The translations under genes were made by a program, and so were the position numbers. Below, in pieces: positions 27,632 to 36,879 of a DNA stretch of 64,000 nt. The DNA comes from SKHV01 sp963678565 (lineage in GTDB: Bacteria > Bacteroidota > Bacteroidia > Bacteroidales > Prolixibacteraceae), in contig OY782875.1 of NCBI GenBank assembly GCA_963678565.1, positions 2,170,001 to 2,234,000 of the forward strand. The letters run 5' to 3'. The notes under the pieces were generated by a model. It was not told where the DNA came from, made no database searches, and saw only the letters and a list, made by a program, of their open reading frames with translations. Position 1 is the first letter of the stretch, and each line of letters opens with the position of its first letter.

Positions 27632-27757
27632 TAACGGTTGGTGCATGTTGCGGAGCGGATTTCGGAGAGCGTTCATGTCCGGCAGGACTGAACGACGATG
27701 CGAGAATCCGCGGCTGGCACACCACCAAACCCCGCTATGCAATATGGCACTGTGTTA
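27632..27757 (-). repeat. attC-23 recombination site
   Basis: Family III relative (ttggtgcatgttgcggagcgg / ccgctatgcaatatggcac). Right core GTTAgcggtag. Confidence 0.88.
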
Positions 27758-27767
27758 GCGGTAGTAT

Positions 27768-28616
27768 TTAGTTATTCATTTCTGCAATTTTAATTTTATT
27801 TTTCGGTATCGGATGATTTATATATGATAGTAAATAGCTTAACGATTCATTAAAATCTAATGTATAGCCTAACGTATTAAGCATTCTCATGAGAAAATAA
27901 TATTCTGGCATTGTAGAGTTGATTGATACATCCTCGGTTATTTTATTTTCAATTCTGGACGCAATTGTAAAATTCTTTTTGGCTTCATCGTAATAAAAGT
28001 CAAGCGAGGTTTTAAATCTCACATATGATTTTTCAAAATCCTCTTTATTGTTTTCATAAACTTCATTACTTATGCTGTAGTCATATTCAAGCAGTTTTGT
28101 TTTACTTTCACATGATAAAACAAAGAGTTCTGCAATTTCAATGGCATCTTCTATTTCTTTTAATTTTGGTTTTTTATAGTAGTGCTCAAGTTTGTTTCGA
28201 AGAGTGCGAGCATTTGAAGTCAAGCTTCCAGGAGCGATTTGCAAAGACTGAATTAATTTAAGTTTTTGTGGTAAATCACTTTTATTCTCATTTATGTGAT
28301 TGATGAATATTTCAGTTGCAATGGGTAAGTCATCAAACTTAATTCCAAACGTTTGTAAAATTGTATCAATTTGACAATCGATTGCTCTTTTAGCATTTGT
28401 TATTGCATTAATAAGCCCACTGTCATTATTTGATTTTAGGTCTTCTTTTGCAAATCTTATAAAATCCCTAGGCTTGATTTCGAAATATTCAACACCTCCG
28501 CCACCACCAGAAATTTCAACGATGGTTTTAGTAAAATCAATTTTTGTTTTTGAAAATATTTCTAATATCTGATTATTCATATCTACTGCTTCTTCAATAT
28601 GTTCGTTAAGGCACAT
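27768..28616 (-). CDS. HEPN-like hypothetical protein, start abuts an IS
   Basis: 282 aa as drawn (ATG at 28616); an internal ATG at 28580 (MNNQILEIFSK) is also plausible because the first codons overlap the edge of the IS481-like element. Contains RNKLEHYYKKP at about residues 146-156, an R-x4-H motif in a helical context as in HEPN RNases and ligand-binding HEPN proteins, and a glycine-rich ISGGGGGVEY near the N-terminus. May be a conflict-system protein; the upstream IS may have removed its promoter or 5' end. Confidence 0.6.
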   Translation of the reverse strand: MCLNEHIEEAVDMNNQILEIFSKTKIDFTKTIVEISGGGGGVEYFEIKPRDFIRFAKEDLKSNNDSGLINAITNAKRAIDCQIDTILQTFGIKFDDLPIATEIFINHINENKSDLPQKLKLIQSLQIAPGSLTSNARTLRNKLEHYYKKPKLKEIEDAIEIAELFVLSCESKTKLLEYDYSISNEVYENNKEDFEKSYVRFKTSLDFYYDEAKKNFTIASRIENKITEDVSINSTMPEYYFLMRMLNTLGYTLDFNESLSYLLSYINHPIPKNKIKIAEMNN

Positions 28617-28618
28617 AG

Positions 28619-29891
28619 TTTACAAAGTTAAAGTCACATCCTTTACACTATTTTCGGACTTAACCTTGTTGATGATTCTTTATAAGTTAAATCATTTTGA
28701 TTAAAGTATCCTAAAAGTACATTTCTGAAAAATACCTTCCAAACATCGTTTCCGATTTCTATAGCAGCGACGTATTTTCCTGTTAAAGCACGGGATAAAT
28801 ACACCCAGTAATACGATCTCCATCTTATGGCTCCACTTTTGGTTACATACATCACTTTCATGCCCGGAGAATAGGTCCACTCTTTAATTCTCTCGGGGAA
28901 TGGTTTGTTAGATCGTATATGCACCTCTGCCGGCGTCATCATGTCTAAAGCTTCATGTGGTCTGACGTTATTATACTCCTTTACAAATGCATTTAACGTG
29001 CGTTGTTGTGTCTTCAGATCAAAAGCTGATGGCATAGCGCAAGATGCCTTTAGATCGCGGTGCATTCGTTCATGTCTTCCGTTCTGTTCGGGATGCGATG
29101 GATCCGAGAAAACGGGAAAAATCCCCAGTTCAATAAACCAATATGACAACCTCGAGAAACGCTGTATTGAGGTTGCAGCAGCAAATGGAGATCCATTGTC
29201 AGTATGGACTTGATTGGGAAGTCCAAACATCCTGAAAACCCTTGTAAACTCTTTCTTTACGGATTTCAAGTCTTCATGTAAATGAGCTTTGGCCGAGAAC
29301 AGGAAACGACTTCTTGAGTCTGCAATGGTCAATGGGTGACAATATATTTTATTACCCATCTTAAACTTTCCTTTATAGTCGGCACTCCATACTTCATTGC
29401 ACTGTTGTGGATCAAAAATAGGGTAGGTGGGTTTTATCCTCCTCAACCTTTTTTGAGGTTGCACCAGACCGTTTTTTTTCAGGATATTGTGTACTGTGAC
29501 CACCGATGGAATTTGATTTTCTGTAAAGTCGTTAAACAACAAAACCCTTAGTTTTTTTGCCCCCCAGATCTTGTGTTTTTCTTTCAATTTTAAAACTTTA
29601 TCCACCACTTTAGGGTCTGTTTGGTTGGGATGGTGTATTGGCGCTTTAGAATCGTCCAATAGACCTTCTAACCCAAATTTTTCATACTTGTTAATCAGTT
29701 TGTACGCTGTCGGTCTTGAGATTTCAAAAACCCGGCATAATTCTGAAATGGAATATTTTTGAGAGTTCCATTCACAGATAAATTCAATTTTTTGTTCCAT
29801 AGTTGTTGTTTCTTTCCAAGGCATAATGATCTTTTTTTAGATCAATTTACGACTTCAAAAAGTGTAAACTATGTCCCTTTAACTTTGTAAA
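28619..29891 (-). mobile_element. IS481-family insertion sequence
   Basis: About 1273 bp. The left end tttacaaagttaaagtcaca and the right end (reversed) tttacaaagttaaagggaca form ~30-bp imperfect terminal repeats ending in tttacact. One transposase gene. Inserted between attC-24 and the HEPN-like gene of the same cassette. The flanking cassette boundary pair (GTTAgcggtag / accgcTAAC) remains intact. Confidence 0.85.
28643..29824 (-). CDS. IS481-family transposase
   Basis: 393 aa. N-terminal helix-turn-helix (YSISELCRVFEISRPTAYKL, then LEGLLDDSKAPIHHPNQT), then an rve integrase core with D in VWSADYKGKF, D in VHTDNGSPF and E in NGRHERMHRDLK. Full length and intact. Confidence 0.92.
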   Translation of the reverse strand: MPWKETTTMEQKIEFICEWNSQKYSISELCRVFEISRPTAYKLINKYEKFGLEGLLDDSKAPIHHPNQTDPKVVDKVLKLKEKHKIWGAKKLRVLLFNDFTENQIPSVVTVHNILKKNGLVQPQKRLRRIKPTYPIFDPQQCNEVWSADYKGKFKMGNKIYCHPLTIADSRSRFLFSAKAHLHEDLKSVKKEFTRVFRMFGLPNQVHTDNGSPFAAATSIQRFSRLSYWFIELGIFPVFSDPSHPEQNGRHERMHRDLKASCAMPSAFDLKTQQRTLNAFVKEYNNVRPHEALDMMTPAEVHIRSNKPFPERIKEWTYSPGMKVMYVTKSGAIRWRSYYWVYLSRALTGKYVAAIEIGNDVWKVFFRNVLLGYFNQNDLTYKESSTRLSPKIV

Positions 29892-29921
29892 GGATGTCCC
29901 TTTATCATACCATATTACCGC

Positions 29922-30049
29922 TAACGGAAAATTGTAAGTTGTCGGTGCGGATTTCGAAGAGCGTTTTTGTCGACCGACAAAAATGCTAGAGAAAGGAGCA
30001 AAGGCAACAAATTTTAGCAGCTCACCGTACTGCAATATACAAATTGTTA
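29922..30049 (-). repeat. attC-24 recombination site
   Basis: Family I. Left flank ttaccgcTAAC pairs with GTTAgcggtag of attC-23 across the IS-bearing cassette; right core GTTAcaagcag. Confidence 0.9.
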
Positions 30050-30618
30050 CAAGCAGTTAATAAAAAACTGACTACAACTTATTTTATGCTTAGTAACTAA
30101 AAGTTGTGTGCAGGCGAACTTTTTTGTTTGATTTTTATACTTACGTTTTTAAAATATTTACACTTAGCATGCAAAAACAAATAGTTGATTCTAAAAAGCT
30201 AAAGTTCCACAACAAATAAGTGTTGTTAGTTTATTTATCGACAACAAGATTAAACAACCAAGAAGGAATTATAATTAAGAGCTTTAAAAAGCGCGGGGCG
30301 AACTTGTCCACAAGCGCAAGGCAGTTTTTAGCTTTGAATGAAATTGCGGAATAAAGTTGCTCTTTAATTGAACTCGGTTTTAAGTTTATAAAAAGTGCCG
30401 AACATGAAATAGAGTAGGGCGACTTAATTTATTATTTGTTGTTGTACTTGTCCTAAACGTAAATAATAATTTGTTTGCAGCTAAAAGCAACAAAGCACTG
30501 AATGTAAATTGAATAAATGTTATACCAAATTAAGTTGCTCGACATAGATTAAAAGTTGAAAAGAGAAATTTCTCCGACAAAACTTAGAGCAGCAATTACA
30601 AAAAAAACTAATTGCTTG
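30050..30618 (-). repeat. gene-less repeat cassette A, copy 4
   Basis: 569 bp; hairpin at 30068-30113 with a stem change (ctgact for ctgcct). Carries several private substitutions (gaaggaattataatt, gttgttgtacttgtcc), making it one of the more diverged copies. Confidence 0.88.
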
Positions 30619-30744
30619 TAACGGTAAATTATATGTTGTCGTAGCGGATTGCGGGTGATTGTCTGTCCGATAAGACTAAGACAATCAAGCGGGAATCCGA
30701 GTTACGCATACTACAGAAACCGCTATGCAATATATAAAATGTTA
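30619..30744 (-). repeat. attC-25 recombination site
   Basis: Family VI arms (atatgttgtcgtagcgg / ccgctatgcaatatata) with a family IV tip (gattgtctgtccg...gacaatc). Right core GTTAggcactg. Confidence 0.88.
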
Positions 30745-30751
30745 GGCACTG

Positions 30752-31498
30752 TTATTTGTCTTTTATACATCTAACAGAATTTCCAAATTGTATTGAACCA
30801 CTACCAATACCTAAGTAAATACTCTGGTGTGAAACGACAGTATAATAAGCGTTTATTTCATTTGATTCATCTTTGGTGCTTGTCCACCAATATGCTGCAA
30901 ATCCTTCTCTATTTGAATTGCCAGAAGTTCCTTTGAAACCACCTGGTAAAGCAGAGAATACACTTTCATTTGTTGCATATCTTTTATGTCTTTCCCATAA
31001 AATGTCATTAGTGTCTTTTATTTTAACACCAGCAGAATCACCTAAATAAGATTTTAATATATTCCACTCTTCAAGGCTTGGAATATGCCAACCATCAGGA
31101 GCAATACCTTTTATGTAACCATTCTCAGTTGTGTCACAATCATTAACAACAGCTTGCCAAGTATATAGATTACCATAAATTTGTTGCATTGAAGAATCGT
31201 TATTGTAATAGCAATATGATTTAGAATAATATTTAAGATTTTCCCAATCATCATCAAGGCTGATGAGATCAATTGGTGTTCCATCAGAGTAATGAGTTAC
31301 CCTTAGGTTTTCAGCCATCCACCATTGCTCTCCAATTTTTACTATTTTATAATTATTATTATCAATATCTGTTAGAGTTCCTGTATATCCATTTATAATT
31401 GTATTATTATAAACGGTATCATCAATGTCTTGCTTACAGCTATAAGAAATCAATGTGGTTAGTGTTGTAATTAATAATAGTGAATTTATTTTTTTCAT
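30752..31498 (-). CDS. FISUMP-domain lipoprotein
   Basis: 248 aa. Lipoprotein signal ending ISYSCKQD. The body matches the Fibrobacter succinogenes major paralogous domain: DIDNNNYKIVKIGEQWWMAENLRVTHYSDG, LYTWQAVVN, GIAPDGWHIPSLEEWNILKSYLG, and the terminal GNSVRCIKDK. A surface lipoprotein of unknown ligand, typical of this phylum. Confidence 0.88.
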   Translation of the reverse strand: MKKINSLLLITTLTTLISYSCKQDIDDTVYNNTIINGYTGTLTDIDNNNYKIVKIGEQWWMAENLRVTHYSDGTPIDLISLDDDWENLKYYSKSYCYYNNDSSMQQIYGNLYTWQAVVNDCDTTENGYIKGIAPDGWHIPSLEEWNILKSYLGDSAGVKIKDTNDILWERHKRYATNESVFSALPGGFKGTSGNSNREGFAAYWWTSTKDESNEINAYYTVVSHQSIYLGIGSGSIQFGNSVRCIKDK

Positions 31499-31562
31499 TT
31501 TACTTAAAGTTGATATTAAAAAAGTAGTTTGTCAGTAATTCTTTGTCTGCGCTAATAGTGCC

Positions 31563-31689
31563 TAACGGTTGGTACATGTTGTCGGGGCGGATTTCGAAGA
31601 GCGTTCCTGTCCGAAGGACACGGAACTGCGATGCGAGAATCCGCAGTTGGCGTACCACCGAACCCCGCCCTGCAATATGTACCGTGTTA
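31563..31689 (-). repeat. attC-26 recombination site
   Basis: Family III. Left flank agtgcCTAAC matches GTTAggcact; right core GTTAtagcc. Confidence 0.9.
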
Positions 31690-31704
31690 TAGCCAGTTTT
31701 TTAT

Positions 31705-32538
31705 TTATTTTTCTTCGATAAATTCAATAAAATTATTAGTCAATTTTAGCATAAATAGTACCTCTCCTTTATTTACCGCATTGTCATGTTTGACGTAATT
31801 GTTTTGATATTTTGTATAGAGGTCGATTAACTTGTGGAACATATTAGCCACTTCCTTTGATACTCCCTTTTCCTTGCAATAAATTCCAACTGCCTCAATT
31901 TGATTCTCCAATGATTTATTGTTTTTTAATTTTGCCGAGATATAAAGTTCAAGCGTAAGTCTCAAATCATCAAGCAGATTTCTTGTATTGAAATCTGTGT
32001 CAAGCTTGTCAATTGCATTTAAATAACATTGTAGTGCTTTTGGATAATTCCTCAATATTTTACTTGTTTTTAAAAAATCACTTTGGTTTTTCTCTGCATC
32101 TATTTTGTGGTCTCTTTTATATTCATCAATCCAATCTTGCGCTGCACTCAGATATTTCAAGTATTTCTGCGGATTATCTCCTTCTCTCATAAAATCTTTA
32201 GAAGGGTCTTTTTTCTTCCATTCTTCAGCTTCAAGTTCCATTAGGCTTTTACCTCTTTTTATTATCTTCTCAGTATGATAAATGAAGTCATTTTTATCTC
32301 CTTCGAAATTATTTAGATGATACTCCAAATAATCATCAGTTTCCAACAATGAATGATAAGTTAGTGTGTCGAGAAAAATGTGGTCTATTGTTTTTGAATC
32401 CAATTTTTCTTCAGTCATATCTACAAATTGAATTCTATTGTTTCTAATCAGAATTTCCTCTTTTTTAATCACAATCCGATACTTACTATCAGTCTGTTCG
32501 TCTTCAAATCTGTATTTATAATAAAGTTGCTTTTCCAT
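31705..32538 (-). CDS. hypothetical protein with HEPN-like C-terminus
   Basis: 277 aa, soluble. N-terminal ~90 aa beta-rich (YRIVIKKEEILIRNNRIQFV); residues 110-277 helical, with LYTKYQNNYVKHDNAVNKGE (about residues 241-260). The N-x3-KH block occurs in helical abortive-infection/HEPN-related C-terminal domains. Function unproven; could be defence-related. Confidence 0.55.
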   Translation of the reverse strand: MEKQLYYKYRFEDEQTDSKYRIVIKKEEILIRNNRIQFVDMTEEKLDSKTIDHIFLDTLTYHSLLETDDYLEYHLNNFEGDKNDFIYHTEKIIKRGKSLMELEAEEWKKKDPSKDFMREGDNPQKYLKYLSAAQDWIDEYKRDHKIDAEKNQSDFLKTSKILRNYPKALQCYLNAIDKLDTDFNTRNLLDDLRLTLELYISAKLKNNKSLENQIEAVGIYCKEKGVSKEVANMFHKLIDLYTKYQNNYVKHDNAVNKGEVLFMLKLTNNFIEFIEEK

Positions 32539-32554
32539 CTTTCAAAATTGGCTA

Positions 32555-32680
32555 TAACGGAAAATTGTATGTTTTTGGTGCGGAATTCGAAGAGCGGTAG
32601 TGTCGACCGATGATGACGTTAGTGAAATGCACCGAGACAACTAGTATTGCTGAACCCGCACTGCGACATACAAATTGTTA
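32555..32680 (-). repeat. attC-27 recombination site
   Basis: Family I with a diverged tip (gcggtagtgtcgaccgatgatgacg). Left flank ggctaTAAC matches GTTAtagcc; right core GTTAgcaacaggg opens cassette B copy 2. Confidence 0.88.
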
Positions 32681-33352
32681 GCAACAGGGTTAAATGTTTC
32701 ATCAAATACAAATGGTTTCATGTATTGTGCTATTTCAAAACAATAATGTAATTATTCTCAATCAACAATTAGTAAGGCTTAATTATGTATTTATTTGAAA
32801 TTACACGTTATTCTACTAAACCGTAGGTTAGATGTTCTGAAATATGTTCCTTATCAGTTCCTACACGTTGATTTGTGACTCTTACTTTATAATTTGTCAT
32901 TCCTACAAGCCTATTTGACGTTCCTATATGTCCTTTTTGCATTTCTACTAGTTGATTTAAGGTTCCTACTTGACATTTTGTAATGAAACCTTAATAGTTG
33001 GGCTTCCTTACTATCAAATTAACAATGAACATTATCTCTCAGCTAATTTTTCACATTAAAAGCAATGTGTCGAAGCAAAAACTTAAGCATGGTGGAATAA
33101 AATGAATCAATATTTATAAAAAATAGGAGTACACAAAGTTATCCTCAGTCACAAAAGACGGGGAAAGAATTTGCTTACACAATATAATTTAAAAGAGGTT
33201 TAAAATCGTTATAAATTACGTTGTTGTTCTACGTGTAATCAAAGATTAATTTTGGAAATTGATTGTACAAAAATGCAACCATCGATGAATGCTTATTTTA
33301 TAAGAATGGAACATATAAAGCAAACATGAAAGTTCAAAAACGACCTTGTTGC
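32681..33352 (-). repeat. gene-less cassette B, copy 2
   Basis: 672 bp. The 21-bp periodic tract (32858-32975) has six exact-period units (tac/tat cores at 32862, 32883, 32904, 32925, 32946, 32967), one more than copy 1 and without copy 1's lost base. The shared box is at about 33110-33210. No start codon opens the repeat frame. Confidence 0.8.
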
Positions 33353-33479
33353 TAACGGGAAATTGTATGTTGTCGGTGCGGATTTCGAAGAGCGTTTTTG
33401 TCGACCGACAAAAATGCTAGAGAAAGGAGCAGAGGCAACAAATACAGTAGCTCACCGTACTGCAATATACAAATTGTTA
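33353..33479 (-). repeat. attC-28 recombination site
   Basis: Family I. Left core TAACggg; right core GTTAcaagcag. It joins a B cassette to an A cassette, so two gene-less cassettes are adjacent here. Confidence 0.9.
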
Positions 33480-34048
33480 CAAGCAGTTAATAAAAAACTG
33501 CCTACAACTTATTTTATGTTTGGTAACTAAAAGTTGTGTGCAGGCGAGCTTTTTTGTTTGAATTTTATACTTACGTTTTTAAAATATTTACACTTAGCTC
33601 ACAAAAACAAATAGTTGATTCTAAAAAGCTAAAGTGTCACAACAAATAAGTGTTGTTTGTTTATTTATCGACTAAAAGATTAAACAACCAAGAAAGAACT
33701 ACGATTAAGAGCTTTAAAAAGCGCGGGGCGAACTTGTCCACAAGCGCAAGGCAGTTTTTAGCTTTGAATGAAACTACGGAATAAAGTTGCTCTTTAATTG
33801 AACTCGGTTTTAAGTTTATAAAAAGTGTCGCACATGCAATAGAGTAGGGCGACTTAATTTATTATTTATAATTGGACTTGTCTTAAACGTAAACAATAAT
33901 TTGTTTGCACCTAAAAGCAACAAAGCACTGAATGTAAACTGAATAAATGTTATACCAAATTAAGTTGCTCGACATAGATTAAAAGTTGAAAAGAGCAATT
34001 TCTCCGACAAAACTTAGAGCAGCAATTACAAAAAAAACTAATTGCTTG
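33480..34048 (-). repeat. gene-less repeat cassette A, copy 5
   Basis: 569 bp; hairpin at 33498-33543. Private change gtcgcacatgcaatagag where others read gctgaacatgaaatagag. Confidence 0.88.
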
Positions 34049-34174
34049 TAACGGAAAATTGTATGAGTAGTGGCAGATTGCGTGGCACTTTTCTGTCAAA
34101 CCGCTACGCAGTTTGAGCGGGCTACAAACCTTGATATTTAGCACTTTCCCTGCCATTACTTATACAAAATGTTG
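34049..34174 (-). repeat. attC-29 recombination site
   Basis: Family II. Right core GTTGtagcc opens a three-gene cassette. Confidence 0.9.
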
Positions 34175-34184
34175 TAGCCAGTTT

Positions 34185-34502
34185 TTATTCTTCCATAATT
34201 ATCGATGGATTCAAAATAACTTCCAGGCTGTCAATTTTCAATAAGTCATCAATTGTCCTTTCAATACATTCTCTAGTCATTTTTTCAACCAATAAGTCAG
34301 GAGGAATTTGATAAAGTCCATTTAAGTTTTTTCCATTTTCTTTGTCTTGTATTATTGAAGTTTCGAAATATTTATAAGTCCAAACGTTTATTCCATATTT
34401 ACGACCATTTTCCAATTCAACTTGAATATTTGCAAATTCATTTTCAACTTCCCATTGATTAAGGCTTCCAAGTTCAAATTCCAGCCATAGCTTAAATTTC
34501 AT
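34185..34502 (-). CDS. small hypothetical protein
   Basis: 105 aa, soluble, start MKFKLWLEFELGSLNQWEVEN. Beta-rich first half and helical second half (LVEKMTRECIERTIDDLLK). Third gene of its cassette, 17 nt after the lipoprotein. Reminiscent in size and make-up of immunity proteins, but no family recognised. Confidence 0.6.
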   Translation of the reverse strand: MKFKLWLEFELGSLNQWEVENEFANIQVELENGRKYGINVWTYKYFETSIIQDKENGKNLNGLYQIPPDLLVEKMTRECIERTIDDLLKIDSLEVILNPSIIMEE

Positions 34503-34519
34503 TTTTATTCTGTGTCAGT

Positions 34520-35002
34520 TTATAATTGTCCTTGGTCAAGTAATTCTAATTTCAATTTGCTTTTCTCATCAAATCCATACAGATTTTTAAGAATATCAGA
34601 GGTCAGTTTTGATGCTTCCTTAAAGTCCTTATCTAAATCAATGGCATAACAAGGAATTCCATCCCAAACATATGGTTTAAAATCATCAAACTCTGCCATT
34701 TGTTTAAATCTCTCATTAAGTGCCTTTTCAGTTTCAAATGTCGAGTCAAAAGTCAAGTTTAACGCAAATCCAAAACTATTATCAGGATGTCTTAAAATAT
34801 CCACATAACTCCTATGTATAATCTGAATTATGCAAGTGTCATTATGAAATACAGAAAAGAGAAAGGCATTATTTGTCGGTTCAAACTTTTTTAATGCTTG
34901 TTCTAATTTATTTTCAATTCTTGTAGTCATATCTGATGAATTATTGGAACCACAAGATAATCCGAGAAAAGTACAAATCACAATAAAAAGCTTTCTTATC
35001 AT
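34520..35002 (-). CDS. lipoprotein, hypothetical
   Basis: 160 aa. Lipoprotein signal MIRKLFIVICTFLGLSCGSN. Mature part about 140 aa without recognised domain. Start overlaps the stop of the 65-aa gene by 4 bp (35002/34999), so translation is probably coupled. Confidence 0.68.
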   Translation of the reverse strand: MIRKLFIVICTFLGLSCGSNNSSDMTTRIENKLEQALKKFEPTNNAFLFSVFHNDTCIIQIIHRSYVDILRHPDNSFGFALNLTFDSTFETEKALNERFKQMAEFDDFKPYVWDGIPCYAIDLDKDFKEASKLTSDILKNLYGFDEKSKLKLELLDQGQL

Positions 35003-35196
35003 AGTTTCAATATTTTATTAATTGATGGATTATCAACTCCAATAGCTTGCAAAACAAATTGAGCTAACTCTTTGTCTTTCTTTTTAGCTTTATCAAAAAC
35101 TTTTATTAATCCTGCCACATATAACCTTTCATTTGTGGTCATTCCACCAAGTCCTTTTACATTTTTAACTTTTTCTAGAATCTCCTCTTTTGTCAT
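34999..35196 (-). CDS. small helical hypothetical protein
   Basis: 65 aa, first gene of a three-gene cassette (MTKEEILEKVKNVKGLGGMT...). Predicted helical and lysine-rich. Overlaps the lipoprotein start by 4 bp. No family recognised. Confidence 0.58.
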   Translation of the reverse strand: MTKEEILEKVKNVKGLGGMTTNERLYVAGLIKVFDKAKKKDKELAQFVLQAIGVDNPSINKILKL

Positions 35197-35233
35197 GTCT
35201 AATAGTATGCTGAATGTTTCCTAAAATTGGCTA

Positions 35234-35359
35234 CAACAGTAAATTGTATGTTGTCTTTGCTCCTTTCTCTAGCGTTTTTGTCGACCGACAAAAACGCTAG
35301 AGAAAGGAGCAAAGACAACAAGTTTAGCAGCTCACCGTACTGCAATATACAAATTGTTA
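35234..35359 (-). repeat. attC-30 recombination site, perfectly palindromic
   Basis: Family I outer arms, but bases 35250-35317 approximately form a perfect inverted repeat: 33-nt arms (ttgtctttgctcctttctct... / ...agagaaaggagcaaagacaa) around a 2-nt centre. All mismatches found in other family I sites are gone. Left core is CAACag instead of CAACgg. Confidence 0.92.
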
Positions 35360-35929
35360 CAAGCAGTTAATAAAAAACTGCCTACAACTTATTTTATGCT
35401 TGGTAACTAAAAGTTGTGTGCAGGCGAGCTTTTTTGTTTGAATTTTATACTTACGTTTTTAAAATATTTACACTTAGCTCGTAAAAACAAATAGTTGATT
35501 CTAAAAAGCTAAAGTGTCACAACAAATAAGTGTTGTTTGTTTATTTATCGATTAAAAGATTAAACAACCAAGAAAGAACTACGATTAAGAGCTTTAAAAA
35601 GCGCGGGGCGTTCGTGTCCACAAGCGCAAGGCAGTTTTTAGCTTTGAATGAAACTACGGAATAAAGTTGCTCTTTAATTGAACTCGATTTTAAGTTTATA
35701 GAAAGTGTTGAACATAAAATAGAGTAGGGTGACTTAATTTATTATTTGTAATTGGACTTGTCTTAAACGTAAACAATAATTTGTTTGCAGCAAAAAGCAA
35801 CAAAGCACTGAATGTGAACTGAATAAATGTTATACCAAATTAAGTTGCTCGACATAGATTAAAAGTTTAAAAGAGCAATTTCTCCGACAAAACTTAGAGC
35901 AGCAATTACAAAAAAAAACTAATTGCTGG
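35360..35929 (-). repeat. gene-less repeat cassette A, copy 6
   Basis: 570 bp; hairpin at 35378-35423. Central hairpin variant gcgttcgtgtccacaagcgc, shared in part with copy 7. Left end is attgctggTAAC rather than attgcttgTAAC. Confidence 0.88.
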
Positions 35930-36056
35930 TAACGGTAAATTGTATGTTGCGTAGCGGATTACGGGGCGATTGTCTGTCCGCGAGGACTGAGACAATCGGG
36001 GCGAGAATCCGCTACACGCATACCACTGCAACCGCTATGAAATATACAAAATGTTA
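35930..36056 (-). repeat. attC-31 recombination site
   Basis: Family VI (ttgtatgttgcgtagcgg / ccgctatgaaatatac). Right core GTTAacgggcg. Confidence 0.88.
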
Positions 36057-36088
36057 ACGGGCGTTTTTAATTTTTTCTCAGTCATTAT

Positions 36089-36730
36089 TTATTTGATTTC
36101 TATTTTCTCTCCAAGATATTTGGGTTTTTTACCAAATGTCAAGTCCAAAATCATTTTTACTCTTGCAAATCTTTCTCTTAGCTTAGTTTTAAATCCGTAA
36201 TTAACATTTACGTCTTTTGCATTGAAACCAACAGCTTTTATCCCTTTATATTTTGCTATAAAGATGGCTCTCTCATTGTGAAATTGTTGAGATATTATTG
36301 TAATACTTTTTTGGTCAAAGATTTCGTTACATCTAACAACGGAATCTAGAGTCCTAAAGCCAGCATAGTCTAAATAAATTTTATTTGCAGGAATACCTTT
36401 ATTAACTAAGTCATTTTTTATTGTCGATGGCTCATCATAGTCTTTGGTTGAATTATCTCCACTAACTAGAATGAAATCAATTTTACCAGATTTATAAAGC
36501 TCGACAGCAGCATTAATGCGATACTCGTAATATAAATTAATTCGTCCGTTTGAAAGAATTTTTCCAGTACCAAGGAATAGTCCAACTTTATTATGTGGAA
36601 TCGTTGATGTCGAATTATATAGTTTCTCTTTCGTTGATTTCTCAACAAGTCTATTTGCTCCTATGATTGCAATAAGAGAAAGAAGAGTAAATATAAATCC
36701 AATTTTTATGAGTCTTTTCAAATGTCGCAC
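36089..36730 (-). CDS. SanA/YdcF-like DUF218 envelope protein
   Basis: 213 aa. A GTG start at 36730 (or the TTG three codons later) is required, since no ATG is near. One N-terminal membrane anchor (IGFIFTLLSLIAIIGANRLV), then the DUF218 core: GLFLGTGKILSNGRINLYYEYRI, DFILVSGDNSTKDYDEP, IPANKIYLDYAGFRTLDS, and TIISQQFHNERAIFIAKYKG. SanA-type proteins act in envelope barrier function. Inner-membrane anchored with a periplasmic domain. Confidence 0.85.
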   Translation of the reverse strand: MRHLKRLIKIGFIFTLLSLIAIIGANRLVEKSTKEKLYNSTSTIPHNKVGLFLGTGKILSNGRINLYYEYRINAAVELYKSGKIDFILVSGDNSTKDYDEPSTIKNDLVNKGIPANKIYLDYAGFRTLDSVVRCNEIFDQKSITIISQQFHNERAIFIAKYKGIKAVGFNAKDVNVNYGFKTKLRERFARVKMILDLTFGKKPKYLGEKIEIK

Positions 36731-36752
36731 TTTACTTTTTTTAAATGCCCGT

Positions 36753-36879
36753 TAACGGAAAATTGTATGTTGTCGGTGCGGAATTCGAAGAGCGTTTTTG
36801 TCGACCGACAAAAATGCTAGAGAAAGGAGCAGAGGCAACAAATAAAGCAGTTCACCGTACTGCAATATACAAATTGTTA
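36753..36879 (-). repeat. attC-32 recombination site
   Basis: Family I. Left flank gcccgtTAAC matches GTTAacgggc; right core GTTAcaagcag. Confidence 0.9.

Noticed and set aside
32681..33352. A protein reading through the 21-bp units of cassette B (VGTLNQL...HIGTSNR...).
   Set aside because: No start codon after the preceding stop, and copy 1 has a single-base loss that shifts the frame.
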